Notes under the pieces: generated by a model | Databases searched by the model: none | Told to the model about the DNA's origin: nothing | The model's input: the letters and a program-made list of their open reading frames with translations, nothing else | DNA from: Candidatus Peribacteraceae bacterium | GTDB lineage: Bacteria; Patescibacteriota; Gracilibacteria; Peribacterales; Peribacteraceae | Reading direction: 5' to 3' | Length of the DNA: 44,109 bases | NCBI GenBank assembly: GCA_022843885.1 | Contig: JALHMU010000003.1 | Span: 1 to 44,109 of the forward strand | In this document: piece after piece, positions 1 through 8,176 of the stretch | Numbering within the stretch: the first letter of the stretch is position 1 | How the letters are laid out: every line of letters starts with the position of its first letter | Made by a program: the position numbers and the translations under genes

Positions 1-1230
1 CACGAGGTTATCACCGGAACCGGACGCAAGTGTGAACAAGGTGCTCTTGTATTCCTCCAATGGAGCAGATGCCTCTTCCGTTTCACCTTCATTTAGAAGT
101 GCCAAGGCCTCGCTGAGACGCGTGTCTGCTTGCTGGATACGCTTCTCGACTTTGGCTTCCTGACCGACGGTAAACAGTACATCAACTTCCTCGGCTACAC
201 GCTTTACCGGATATAAAAGAGATGTAGGCAAAATACCTGCACTCTTCTCGCGGCGTTCACGATGTAGGGCAACGAGTCTTTCGCGATGTGCGTTGTCACG
301 ATTGGTATTCTCGGCAATCCATGAATCACGTAGATCATGTTTGGAAATTTCTCCCGGAACGTACTGTCCCGAGCTGAGTGTCAGTATTTCATTCGTGACG
401 AGGTACAATTTTTCCGGACCGTTTTGAACAAGTGCACGATGATCGAGCATCGCGATGGACACACCGTGTTGGAGATCGATACTTAGACTGCCCTCATTCA
501 ATGCGACCGTATCTGCATTTGGAAGTTCGATGATGAAGCTATCCACGGTTGGCGGCAACAAGCCGAGAACCCACGCCTTGCCTTTGATCATACTAAGCGT
601 GCTTGGGAGTGATGGCTCGGGTCGGTCTGCGAGATCATGCAAACGAATACTCGTGTGTGGTGCCAAACGAACAACAGCATCGTCATGTAAGACGAGTGTT
701 GCACCTTGCTCACCGGTCGTGATCAATGCGGCGTTACTCAGTGTGTAGGGAGCGGTAACTGGAACGACAATTCCTCCGATCGAAACATCGACCGTGCCAC
801 CTTCTGGAATGATCTCTACTTTGCTTTGCGCCTGCGTAGACGGTGCGAGCAATGCGAGTGGCATCAATCGAACGATCAAGACGAAGATGGCAAATGCAGC
901 CGTCCACTTCAGCCCTCCGCTGACAAATGTGACTCGAACTGGGGCCAAACGTCCGCTCATTGCCTGCCAGATTGCATTGCTTTGACCGTGGCTTGGGGAC
1001 AAAGAATCTTTGAACGACGGCAAGACGCCTGCTGCCGGTGAGGAGATTCTATCGAGGAGTCGTGCTTTCACTTTTTGGCCAAAAGAAGCGGTTGGATGCG
1101 TTTTGGCGACCGCAGCTTTGAGATCGTGGGAGTCGATTCGCTTCAAAACACGTGCTTTCATCCGTTCCGAAGCCGTTTGAGAGGGCTTCAGGTTCTTCGC
1201 GAGCCGTGAGAGAAGGTCATCGAGATGCAT
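1..1230 (-). CDS. Membrane anti-sigma-like protein with FecR-like and DUF5667-like regions (C-terminus cut by window)
   Basis: I translated this frame by hand from the ATG at 1230 to the window edge: 410 codons without a stop, so the C-terminus is missing. Residues 1-107 are a basic, probably cytoplasmic region. Residues about 108-130 form one transmembrane segment (TAAFAIFVLIVRLMPLALLA). Residues about 140-270 are a beta-rich extracytoplasmic region resembling FecR domains (GGTVDVSIGGIVVPV, then phrases like VVRLAPHTSIRLHDL). From about residue 300 a charged helical region (VEKRIQQADTRLSEALALL) resembles DUF5667, a domain I know from Patescibacteria and Actinobacteria. It lies 40 bp downstream of an ECF sigma gene in the same direction, so the inferred role is to hold that sigma factor at the membrane. 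No zinc-binding anti-sigma motif is visible. Confidence 0.75.
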   Translation of the reverse strand, partial: MHLDDLLSRLAKNLKPSQTASERMKARVLKRIDSHDLKAAVAKTHPTASFGQKVKARLLDRISSPAAGVLPSFKDSLSPSHGQSNAIWQAMSGRLAPVRVTFVSGGLKWTAAFAIFVLIVRLMPLALLAPSTQAQSKVEIIPEGGTVDVSIGGIVVPVTAPYTLSNAALITTGEQGATLVLHDDAVVRLAPHTSIRLHDLADRPEPSLPSTLSMIKGKAWVLGLLPPTVDSFIIELPNADTVALNEGSLSIDLQHGVSIAMLDHRALVQNGPEKLYLVTNEILTLSSGQYVPGEISKHDLRDSWIAENTNRDNAHRERLVALHRERREKSAGILPTSLLYPVKRVAEEVDVLFTVGQEAKVEKRIQQADTRLSEALALLNEGETEEASAPLEEYKSTLFTLASGSGDNLV

Positions 1231-1270
1231 AGAGTTTGTCAGTCGTTAAAACGCAGGATTAGGGCTTTTG

Positions 1271-1840
1271 TTACACAGAATCTTTGATTGTGGAGGGTAA
1301 ATACGATTCGAGCTTTTTGAGCGCTCGGAACTTCAAAATTCTGACCGTTCCTTCGCGGATGCCCATCGCTTTGGCAATTTCTGCATGGGTAAGGTCGCTG
1401 ACGTAACTGAGGAGCAATGTTTCACGATATCGTCGTGGTAGTTCATTCATCGCTTTTCGGACCGTCGAAATAGTCATGCCCCGTTCCGTGCGACGCTTTG
1501 GATCGCTTGATGTGTTCTCATCCTGCACATTTTCTGAGAGTTCATCGAAACCACGATGTCTACGGTACGCATCGATCACAACGTGACGCGCAATACGGAA
1601 CAACCATGCCGCAAATGGGACATTCTTTTGCGCTTTATAGGTGTGCAACTTTTCCCATGCTTTCACGAAAATATCGGCAACAAGATCTTCCGCGAGTTCT
1701 TCCGGAAAACGAAAAGCGACATAGCGATACACCGGCGTGAGATACGCATCATAGATTGCACCGAACGCTTCGGTATCGCCTTCTTGAGCTGCACGAACGA
1801 GTGTGAAGAGCTCTTCCTGAGAGAGTGGATTCTGTTGCAT
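1271..1840 (-). CDS. RNA polymerase sigma factor, ECF (sigma-70 family)
   Basis: A 189-residue protein of typical ECF length. Residues about 25-90 match sigma region 2 (EAFGAIYDAYLTPVYRYVAF, then AEDLVADIFVKAWEKL), which binds core polymerase and melts the -10. Residues about 130-180 match region 4 (LPRRYRETLLLSYVSDLTHA, IAKAMGIREGTVRILKFRAL), a helix-turn-helix that reads the -35. There is no region 1.1 or 3, as usual for the group. The next gene downstream encodes a membrane protein with FecR-like and DUF5667-like parts, so the pair is probably a signal-responsive sigma/anti-sigma module. A TATACT box at 1851-1856 on the minus strand ends 10 bp before the ATG. The signal and regulon cannot be read from this window. 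Confidence 0.93.
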   Translation of the reverse strand: MQQNPLSQEELFTLVRAAQEGDTEAFGAIYDAYLTPVYRYVAFRFPEELAEDLVADIFVKAWEKLHTYKAQKNVPFAAWLFRIARHVVIDAYRRHRGFDELSENVQDENTSSDPKRRTERGMTISTVRKAMNELPRRYRETLLLSYVSDLTHAEIAKAMGIREGTVRILKFRALKKLESYLPSTIKDSV

Positions 1841-1850
1841 GCGAGCACGC

Positions 1851-1856
1851 AGTATA
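1851..1856 (-). promoter_or_regulatory. -10 box of the ECF sigma gene
   Basis: TATACT on the minus strand, 10 bp upstream of the ATG at 1840. No clear -35 hexamer is seen at 16-18 bp and no Shine-Dalgarno lies between, so the leader would be only a few bases. Confidence 0.5.
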
Positions 1857-1894
1857 GAGGAAATACGACGATGAAAGCGAAAAGTAACGATGGA

Positions 1895-3676
1895 TTACTC
1901 CCATTCAATCGTTCCTGGTGGCTTGGTCGTCATGTCGAGGAGCACCGTATCAATACCCGGAATTGCGAGGAGTCCTTTGGTCATTGCAGCGAGTACGGAT
2001 GCGGGAATCGTGCCCATTCCTGCCGTCATTGCATCGGTAGATTCCACGGGGCGTAGCACAATCGTTTGTCCGCCCGGTGTCGATCCAGCTGGCAAGAGAA
2101 CGACAGGAAATTGCCAAATAGACTGATACAAATTCTCCGAACGCATGATGCGATCGACCAAGTTGTCTGCATCACGCAAAAGATCTGCTCGCTCACGTGT
2201 AATCGACAGTGGTGTGAATGAAAATTCAAATGGATCGGCATGCGACAGACACACGAGCACGCGATTGATATCGCGGCTTTGATTCGGAATGGATGTTGCG
2301 AGCGGGATCATCGCATCGATATCGCCTTCTTTCTCTTTCGAGAAGAGAACGAGCGCATGTCGGTACGTGCGATTGTCGCCCTGAACTCCCACCGAACGAA
2401 TCGGAAGAATGGCTGATGGATGCGAAATATCGAGCTTTGGCGTTTCAATGGTATCCGGTTTGTCAGCGCAGAGAATACGCACGCCGAGTCCCGGACCTGG
2501 GAATGGATGTCGCCACACCAAATCGTGCGGTAGTCCGAGTTCTTCACCGAGAATTCTGACTTCATCTTTGTACAATTCTTTCAGTGGTTCGATCACGAGA
2601 CCTTGATCGATCATTTTCTGAATCGCATCGACACGGTTGTGATGTGTTTTAATTTTGTCAGCGTGTTTTGTACCGCCGGTTTCGATCGTGTCTGGATAAA
2701 TTGTGCCTTGTCCGAGCATCCATTTTCCATTTTCAAGTTGCATCGATTCACTGACGCGTTTTTGTACGGCAAGAAATGTGTCACCAATGATTTGTCGCTT
2801 CTTCTCTGGCTCCGTGACACCTTTGAGATTCGACAAAAACTCTTCAGATGCATCTTCAACGTGGAGATTTTTAATGCCGAGAACATCAAAGGCCTGCTTG
2901 ATCAGCGTCACTTCGTCTTTGCGCATCAGTCCTGTATCAACGAGAAGACCCACGACGCGATCCGCACCCAACACTTGATTGAGTAATGTGAATGCGACGG
3001 TCGAATCGACGCCACCTGAGACGAGCATGAAGACATTTTTTTCACCGACTTCTTTTGTAATATCGTCACCAATTTTTTTCGCAAAACTTTCGACGGACCA
3101 AGGTGCAGCTTTGCTCACATCAACGAAACGTTTGAGCATATCGATCCCATGTTCGCTGTGCATGACTTCTGGATGAAACTGCAGTGCGAAAAATTTGCGA
3201 GTCTCATCTGCAAAGGCCGTATTCTTGCACGTATCCGATGTTGCGATGAGTTTGAAACCTTCCGGGAGTTTCACGGCTTCATCACCGTGGCTCATCCAGA
3301 CCGTGCAACTGTCGCCACAATCTTGCAGCAACGTATCGCCATCGACGATCGTAATTTTCGTGCGACCATATTCTTTCACATGTCCCGGCTTCACTTCTCC
3401 GCCGAGCGTTTGTGTCATCCAATGTAAACCGTAACAAAGTCCGAGTACGGGCTTTCCGAGTTCCAGAATTTTTTTGTCAGCCTGCGGACTACCTGCGTCA
3501 TACACACTTTGCGGTCCACCCGACAAAATGATTGCTGCGGCATCTTTCAAATCTTCCGCCGGCGTCTCGGGTGGAAGGATCTCCGAATAGGCTCCAAGCC
3601 TGCGAATCCTGTTTCCAATCAGGTGCGTGTATTGGCTCCCGAAGTCCAAAATGACGATGCTGCCTGGATGTACCAT
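1895..3676 (-). CDS. guaA: GMP synthase (glutamine-hydrolysing), long eukaryote-like form
   Basis: Converts XMP, ATP and glutamine to GMP. Residues 1-190 are a class I glutamine amidotransferase with nucleophile Cys81 (GLCYGLH) and His168/Glu170 (QFHPEV). Residues about 215-400 are the ATP pyrophosphatase domain with the loop SGGVDSTVAF (220-229) and PFPGPGLGVR. The C-terminus is unusual: 593 residues against roughly 510-525 in most bacteria. A first dimerisation-like block (ILPIRSVGVQGDNRTY) at about 423-475 is followed by a second (FPVVLLPAG to TTKPPGTIEWE) at about 523-593. This split, duplicated arrangement is the one in human GMPS. A TACACT box ends 6 bp before the ATG, so the mRNA is probably leaderless. 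Confidence 0.96.
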   Translation of the reverse strand: MVHPGSIVILDFGSQYTHLIGNRIRRLGAYSEILPPETPAEDLKDAAAIILSGGPQSVYDAGSPQADKKILELGKPVLGLCYGLHWMTQTLGGEVKPGHVKEYGRTKITIVDGDTLLQDCGDSCTVWMSHGDEAVKLPEGFKLIATSDTCKNTAFADETRKFFALQFHPEVMHSEHGIDMLKRFVDVSKAAPWSVESFAKKIGDDITKEVGEKNVFMLVSGGVDSTVAFTLLNQVLGADRVVGLLVDTGLMRKDEVTLIKQAFDVLGIKNLHVEDASEEFLSNLKGVTEPEKKRQIIGDTFLAVQKRVSESMQLENGKWMLGQGTIYPDTIETGGTKHADKIKTHHNRVDAIQKMIDQGLVIEPLKELYKDEVRILGEELGLPHDLVWRHPFPGPGLGVRILCADKPDTIETPKLDISHPSAILPIRSVGVQGDNRTYRHALVLFSKEKEGDIDAMIPLATSIPNQSRDINRVLVCLSHADPFEFSFTPLSITRERADLLRDADNLVDRIMRSENLYQSIWQFPVVLLPAGSTPGGQTIVLRPVESTDAMTAGMGTIPASVLAAMTKGLLAIPGIDTVLLDMTTKPPGTIEWE

Positions 3677-3682
3677 GTGTGG

Positions 3683-3711
3683 AGTGTACTAGAAAACGGC
3701 TTGTGTGTGCA
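3683..3711 (-). promoter_or_regulatory. guaA promoter
   Basis: On the minus strand, TGCACA (3706-3711), a 17-bp spacer and TACACT (3683-3688). The -10 ends exactly 6 bp before the guaA ATG, so transcription should start at or next to the start codon. Confidence 0.55.
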
Positions 3712-3715
3712 GAAC

Positions 3716-3743
3716 TTGACAAATAATTATTCCAGAGTATAAA
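3716..3743 (+). promoter_or_regulatory. Promoter of the 217-residue unknown gene
   Basis: A consensus TTGACA (3716-3721), a 16-bp spacer and TATAAA (3738-3743), in a short A+T-rich stretch between divergent guaA and the gene starting at 3750. The -10 ends 6 bp before the first ATG. Confidence 0.75.
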
Positions 3744-3749
3744 TATGGC

Positions 3750-4403
3750 ATGCCTCAGGAAACACGGGATCTACTTGGTTGGCATCAACGAGAAACGGAG
3801 AATATCCACATGGCGCTCGAAGGGCCCGGACTTGAATTGGATGAAAACGCAGAAAGAATTCGAGCACATCTTCAACAGCGTTTTCGTTCGTTAGTACAGG
3901 TCGTCATTGGTTCTAAGGAAAGATTTCCAAAAGAATCAGTGGGTGCATTTATCTATATGATGGTCGAACCTGCGGATGAACGAGAAATCAAACATGAGAT
4001 CTTAGAAAAGAAAGGATTACTACATCATTGGAGTCCACATCTGGCAGAAGATTTGATTCGCGAAGGCGCTGATCCGAACGAGGCCACGCATATTCAACAA
4101 GTCACGGGCGCAGCCCGAATGCCTGAAATAGCAGCTGTCACACCAGAAGAACATGTTTTCCTGAATGCGCTTACAACTGCAGAGCGAACACGACGTTATC
4201 TCGATGCTCTGTTATCAGATGCACATTTTGTACATATTCCTGCCGCACAAAAAGAAATAGAACGTGAAACAACATTGGAATTACCTGAAACAAGTGAACA
4301 TCATTCCGGTCCGCGTCAGCATCTAGAAGTGGTTCCGATTGATGAAATCTTCCCTACTGGTGTTTCTCCGACTGAGAAACCGAAGTTAGAAAAGCGGCGC
4401 TAA
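3750..4403 (+). CDS. Unknown 217-residue soluble protein
   Basis: I do not recognise this protein. It is soluble, rich in charged residues (about 217 residues, no signal peptide or membrane segment) and mostly helical in appearance, with a proline- and charge-rich tail. Two starts are possible. ATG 3750 lies 6 bp after a good -10 box and would be leaderless, as for many genes here. ATG 3810 has GGAG nine bases upstream and would give 197 residues. The last 50 bp run antisense through the 3' end of the O-antigen ligase gene. Its own strong promoter and a full-length reading frame argue for a real gene. Confidence 0.7.
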   Translation: MPQETRDLLGWHQRETENIHMALEGPGLELDENAERIRAHLQQRFRSLVQVVIGSKERFPKESVGAFIYMMVEPADEREIKHEILEKKGLLHHWSPHLAEDLIREGADPNEATHIQQVTGAARMPEIAAVTPEEHVFLNALTTAERTRRYLDALLSDAHFVHIPAAQKEIERETTLELPETSEHHSGPRQHLEVVPIDEIFPTGVSPTEKPKLEKRR

Positions 4404-5718
4404 GCAACCACATGGAATAGGTGATCGCGCCATCTTCCCATGCATGAAGGAAGAGTGCAGCGATAGACACTCCCAAGAATGCAGAGAAGAGTGCGACATT
4501 CTTTCGAAGTTTCAAAAGCATCGTCAGTGTCAGTGCGAGGAAGAAAACGAATCCGATCCAACCGAGTTCTACGCCGATTTGCAGATACCAGTTCTCCGGC
4601 AAAAAAGGGCAGGAACATGGCTCTGTAGGCTGTACCTGCGCACTATCCACGAACACGCATAACTCCGGACGATCCGTTGCCCACGAAGGATCAGCACCCG
4701 CTTCTAAGAAGACACATGTATCACTAATGCGATTGGAGGCAGGACCAGCAGTGCCGAGTCCCTGACCAAACGGATATGCAATCATTTTTTGCATCGCTTC
4801 GATCGGTCGCGTGAGATGATGACGAGTAGAAAGTGTGCGGAACAAAATATCGCGACCAACATATCCACCAAGAGACACAAGAATCAAAAGAACAATGCCG
4901 ATCGAAAGAAGACGTTTTTTGGAAAGTCTGATCTTTCGTTCTCGCACAAACAGAATCGCAACCAGCACAAAAATCACGCTCGCAGCAATCCATGCGGAAC
5001 GTGAAAATGTGAGGAAGAGCGAAAGATCGATCAGCGCGAGGAGAAGCCATAAACCGATCGACTTTGGTGTCTGTAACAGCTTCGAAAGAACGATGCTCCA
5101 TGGCAGAAGCAACCAGATGCCGAGTTGATTCGGACCACTCAATGTACTTTGCAAGCGTCGGAGTCCATTCGGCAAATATTGGAATGCTGCAATCGGACCA
5201 TCCGCAACATACAAGGAATGGAGATCGGAATATCCAAGCCACGTGAAAAATGTTTGCGGCACAAAATATGTTGTAAGTCCAAATGCAATGATAAGAATCG
5301 TCACGCTGAGGATTGCAGTAATACTTTTTCTCAGAAAATCTACAGACCAATCTGCACGACGCAGTACAAGAAACGCGAGGAGTGCTGTAAAGTCATATTT
5401 GGCTCCATACAGCGCTTGCGTGAGATCTGTACCAATGACAAATGTCACAATCACCGCAAGAACAATGAGTGCCACGATCAGCATATCGATCAGATCGAAT
5501 CTGAACGCACGTGTGAGAAGCGATCGATTGGAAAAAATTTCCAATAGTGCGATGAACACAATCAACACGAGTACGCATTCTTTCCAGAGTGCGAGTGACA
5601 CGATCGGTGCCTGATTCGGACCCGAAAGGAATCGTGTAGCAACGGTGATCAGAAATGCATGCAACGGAAGCAACGCGAGAAGCCCGATACTCAAGCCTTC
5701 GCGGATCTTTTGCAGCAT
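4354..5718 (-). CDS. O-antigen ligase-like polytopic membrane protein (Wzy/WaaL type)
   Basis: A 454-residue protein with about ten hydrophobic segments. Family signatures are the stretch RRLQSTLSGPNQLGIWLLLP, the motif LTFSRSAWIA and a large soluble loop (about 330-390) holding six cysteines, before the final block NWYLQIGVELGWIGF and further membrane helices. Members of this family join lipid-linked glycans to an acceptor or polymerise repeat units at the outer face of the membrane. The cysteine-containing loop is unusual and could hold disulfides. The gene follows the UDP-GlcNAc 2-epimerase gene after only 2 bp, so they share a transcript. Ligase and polymerase cannot be told apart from sequence. 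Confidence 0.85.
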   Translation of the reverse strand: MLQKIREGLSIGLLALLPLHAFLITVATRFLSGPNQAPIVSLALWKECVLVLIVFIALLEIFSNRSLLTRAFRFDLIDMLIVALIVLAVIVTFVIGTDLTQALYGAKYDFTALLAFLVLRRADWSVDFLRKSITAILSVTILIIAFGLTTYFVPQTFFTWLGYSDLHSLYVADGPIAAFQYLPNGLRRLQSTLSGPNQLGIWLLLPWSIVLSKLLQTPKSIGLWLLLALIDLSLFLTFSRSAWIAASVIFVLVAILFVRERKIRLSKKRLLSIGIVLLILVSLGGYVGRDILFRTLSTRHHLTRPIEAMQKMIAYPFGQGLGTAGPASNRISDTCVFLEAGADPSWATDRPELCVFVDSAQVQPTEPCSCPFLPENWYLQIGVELGWIGFVFFLALTLTMLLKLRKNVALFSAFLGVSIAALFLHAWEDGAITYSMWLLSAAFLTSVSQSEKHQ

Positions 5719-5720
5719 AG

Positions 5721-7061
5721 TTATGCCAAGAAACCGATACGACGTTCATCTGTGCGCGCAATGTCATCATCCAGTGCGAGCACGCGTTCAACGGCATCGA
5801 TGCACTGCTTGCTCACACTCTCGCCGTACAACTTCGGCGCTGCTTTCATCTCTGCATTATTCCATGCGAATTCAATCGCAGATTTCACGATGCTCGGATT
5901 GATCGGTGGTGCGAGAACATTGCCGCCGGACATAAGTGATTCACTGCGATCAGAACCAAAACGTAACGTGACACACGGCACACCGAGGACATTCATTTCT
6001 TCCTGCATCGAACCGGAATCCGTCGCACAGACAGCGGCTTTTGCCATGGCGGCAATCACATCGCCGTATTCAGGCCACACGGGTGAATAGATGAAATTCG
6101 GGAGTTTCGCGAGCTCTTCGACTTCTTTGCGCAAATTAAAACGATCAAACGCAGCTTCGGTTTGGAACATCGAAATCAGCAGCACATTCTTGCCGCTTTG
6201 AATCATGTCTTTCATTGCAGTGAAGATCGCTTTGAATCGAACTTCCGATAAACAGTTCTCGCGACGGTGAATACAGAAGCGAACGAAGTTACCATCTTTC
6301 AAGAGTGGATACTTTTCAAAAATTTTCGAATCCTTCGCAACTTTCAATGCAGTTTTGGTCGCGTCAGAGACAGAGTTTCCAACGACGAAAATACGATCTG
6401 TGGCATACCCTTCTGCAAGCAAGAACTCTTGATCCAGCGCGACGGGTGCCAAGTGAATGCCGCTCGCAGCCTCGCTTGCGCGTGTGTTGAACTGCTCCGG
6501 ATACGGCTCTTGGCTGCCACGCTCATAGTTCTTACGATCCATCAAAAACCCTCTCCACTTCGCCATGTCCATGGTCGTTGTCGACAATTTAAATGTCGGA
6601 TCAAATTCAAAGTACTTCGGTGTGAGCGTGCGAATACCAGCTTCGACGTGCACCGATGGGAAGCCGTGGCAGAAAGCCGCATTGCTGGCTGCCATCGCAG
6701 TGGTTGTATCACCGTGCACATACGGGATGACAATCTTCCCGAGCGACTTCATGTGTCCGATCACCTCTCCGAGTCGTGCGATAATTTGAGAGACGACTTC
6801 ATGCATCTCTCCTCGAACATTTAAGTTGAAATCCGGAACAACACCGAATTCTTTTAGCATTCCCCCGCTCAAATTTTCATCGTAATGCTGACCAGTGTGA
6901 CCCAAAATGACTTCATGTGAACGGTCCTTCAGCTCTTTGTAGAGCGGAATCTGTTTAATGATGTCAGGTTTCGTGGCAATCAGAATCAAGTGAACCTGGC
7001 GGTAAGGCCGTGATTCAATTTCTTCGTAGAAACGATCTGATGCAAAGGTGATGTCAGACAT
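5721..7061 (-). CDS. wecB: UDP-N-acetylglucosamine 2-epimerase (non-hydrolysing), with insertion
   Basis: Interconverts UDP-GlcNAc and UDP-ManNAc, a glycan precursor. Recognised by GHTGQHYDENL (54-64), VHGDTTTAMAASNAAF (115-130), HVEAGIRT (138-145), PYPEQFNTR (186-194) and IHRREN. At 446 residues it is some 70 longer than typical WecB/MnaA. About 20 extra residues are at the N-terminus and about 40 (146-186) are inserted between HVEAGIRT and the PEQFNTR motif, next to the active site. The usual GTRPE near the N-terminus reads ATKPD. It sits upstream of the O-antigen ligase and near a WecG/TagA enzyme that would use ManNAc. A weak -10 (TACTCT, 7070-7075) ends 8 bp before the ATG. Confidence 0.88.
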   Translation of the reverse strand: MSDITFASDRFYEEIESRPYRQVHLILIATKPDIIKQIPLYKELKDRSHEVILGHTGQHYDENLSGGMLKEFGVVPDFNLNVRGEMHEVVSQIIARLGEVIGHMKSLGKIVIPYVHGDTTTAMAASNAAFCHGFPSVHVEAGIRTLTPKYFEFDPTFKLSTTTMDMAKWRGFLMDRKNYERGSQEPYPEQFNTRASEAASGIHLAPVALDQEFLLAEGYATDRIFVVGNSVSDATKTALKVAKDSKIFEKYPLLKDGNFVRFCIHRRENCLSEVRFKAIFTAMKDMIQSGKNVLLISMFQTEAAFDRFNLRKEVEELAKLPNFIYSPVWPEYGDVIAAMAKAAVCATDSGSMQEEMNVLGVPCVTLRFGSDRSESLMSGGNVLAPPINPSIVKSAIEFAWNNAEMKAAPKLYGESVSKQCIDAVERVLALDDDIARTDERRIGFLA

Positions 7062-7099
7062 GCCAAAAGAGAGTATCCGATTTTCCCGAAAAGCGGAAT

Positions 7100-7768
7100 C
7101 TAGATACGACCGGTTTCGACCTTCTTCTCGGTCAATGATGCGCCTTGCGTGATGATGCCAGGCACTTCACGGATCTCTTTGTTCGTCATCTTGTCACCGT
7201 CAAAGGTGTAAATGTACGGCGTGCAGAGTCCGATCTCGAGTGAACCAGTTGTGTCATCGTCGAGGTTTTCCAAGTACCTCATGATCGGGCGGAGGCTGTT
7301 GCCGTGTGCCGCGATGATGACGTTCTTGCCAGCTTTAATGTGCGGCATCACGTACTGCATAAAGTATGGCGTCGTGCGACGAACACAGTCTTCGATGCTT
7401 TCACCGTTTGGTGGTCGGCCACTGAAACTTCGGCGCCACTCTTGTACTTTTTCTTTTCCGAACTTCTCTGTCGTTTCAGCTTTATTCAAACCTTGAAGAT
7501 CGCCGTAGTGACGTTCGTTCAATGCTGAATCGTATTCTTTCGGAATCTCTTTGTGACCCATCGATTTCAGGACCGTATCCAACGTGCGGTTCGCACGGAT
7601 CAAACGGGACGAAAACGCGAGGTCAAAACTCAAACCTTTGAGTGCTTCGCCGGTCTTTCCGGCATCTTTTTCACCTTGTTCGGTGAGGGGGACATCAGAC
7701 CAGCCTGTGAAGCGGTTTTCGAGGTTCCACTGGGACTGACCGTGTCGGAGAAGGACGAGAGTAGCCAT
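7100..7768 (-). CDS. gpmA: 2,3-bisphosphoglycerate-dependent phosphoglycerate mutase
   Basis: Interconverts 3- and 2-phosphoglycerate in glycolysis. The protein starts MATLVLLRHGQSQWN, with phosphohistidine His9 in LRHG. It also has ENRFTGWSDVPLTEQG, the acid residue in ALNERHYGDLQG and the second histidine in AAHGNSLR. I chose the ATG at 7768 (222 residues) over an in-frame upstream start at 7849, because the family begins at this point and a TGC-TACAGT extended -10 (7777-7782, minus) ends 8 bp before it. The longer reading would run across the divergent gene. The C-terminus is complete. Confidence 0.95.
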   Translation of the reverse strand: MATLVLLRHGQSQWNLENRFTGWSDVPLTEQGEKDAGKTGEALKGLSFDLAFSSRLIRANRTLDTVLKSMGHKEIPKEYDSALNERHYGDLQGLNKAETTEKFGKEKVQEWRRSFSGRPPNGESIEDCVRRTTPYFMQYVMPHIKAGKNVIIAAHGNSLRPIMRYLENLDDDTTGSLEIGLCTPYIYTFDGDKMTNKEIREVPGIITQGASLTEKKVETGRI

Positions 7769-7810
7769 AGGCGCGCACTGTAGCAGCCGCTGGCCATGAA
7801 GCCAAATTTT

Positions 7811-7819
7811 TGCTATAAT
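7811..7819 (+). promoter_or_regulatory. Extended -10 promoter (TGCTATAAT) of the gene at 7826
   Basis: TG, one base, then a perfect TATAAT (7814-7819). The ATG at 7826 begins 7 bases after the hexamer, where transcription is expected to start. A poor -35 (TGGCCA, 7791-7796) lies 17 bp upstream, which an extended -10 tolerates. Confidence 0.8.
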
Positions 7820-7825
7820 GGTCTG

Positions 7826-8176
7826 ATGGATATCGAAAAACTCACACACAGAAACTATCGCATGAACGTGCTTGTCGCGGTCATCCTCTCAGGCGTCGTC
7901 GTGACGGCTGCATCCTTGCTCGGACGTGGTGTCCTGCAGATCAAAGGTGCACTCCTTACGGACAAGCCAACTGACCTCACCGTTGCGATCCTTTTGGAAC
8001 CATACGATCTCGTTCCACGCGATGTGTACGAACTTCCGAAGCGTGAAGATAAGAACTTCCACTATTCCGTCGAAACACAAAGTGGTGCGATCTACTTCCT
8101 CACGATTGATAAGAACGGTCCACCATGGAAACTCAAAAGTAAGCCGGAGAAGCTTCACGCGAGTGGCCGTCTTTAA
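7826..8176 (+). CDS. Small membrane-anchored protein of unknown function
   Basis: A 116-residue protein I cannot assign. A short basic N-terminus is followed by one membrane segment at about residues 13-37 (VLVAVILSGVVVTAASLLG). The remaining 80 residues, charged and with a proline-containing middle (AILLEPYDLVPRDVYELPK), should lie outside the membrane. I took the ATG at 7826 and not the in-frame ATG at 7796, because the extended -10 box ends six bases before 7826 and would lie inside a longer gene. The stop codon overlaps that of the convergent WecG/TagA gene (TTAA). Confidence 0.75.
   Translation: MDIEKLTHRNYRMNVLVAVILSGVVVTAASLLGRGVLQIKGALLTDKPTDLTVAILLEPYDLVPRDVYELPKREDKNFHYSVETQSGAIYFLTIDKNGPPWKLKSKPEKLHASGRL

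Noticed and set aside
1556..2056. 166-codon plus-strand open frame
   Set aside because: It is the antisense shadow of the ECF sigma and the 3' end of guaA, without start signals.
7062..7100. TTTTCCCGAAAA-type palindrome between wecB and gpmA as a terminator
   Set aside because: The arms meet with no room for a loop and no T-run follows, so it is probably chance.
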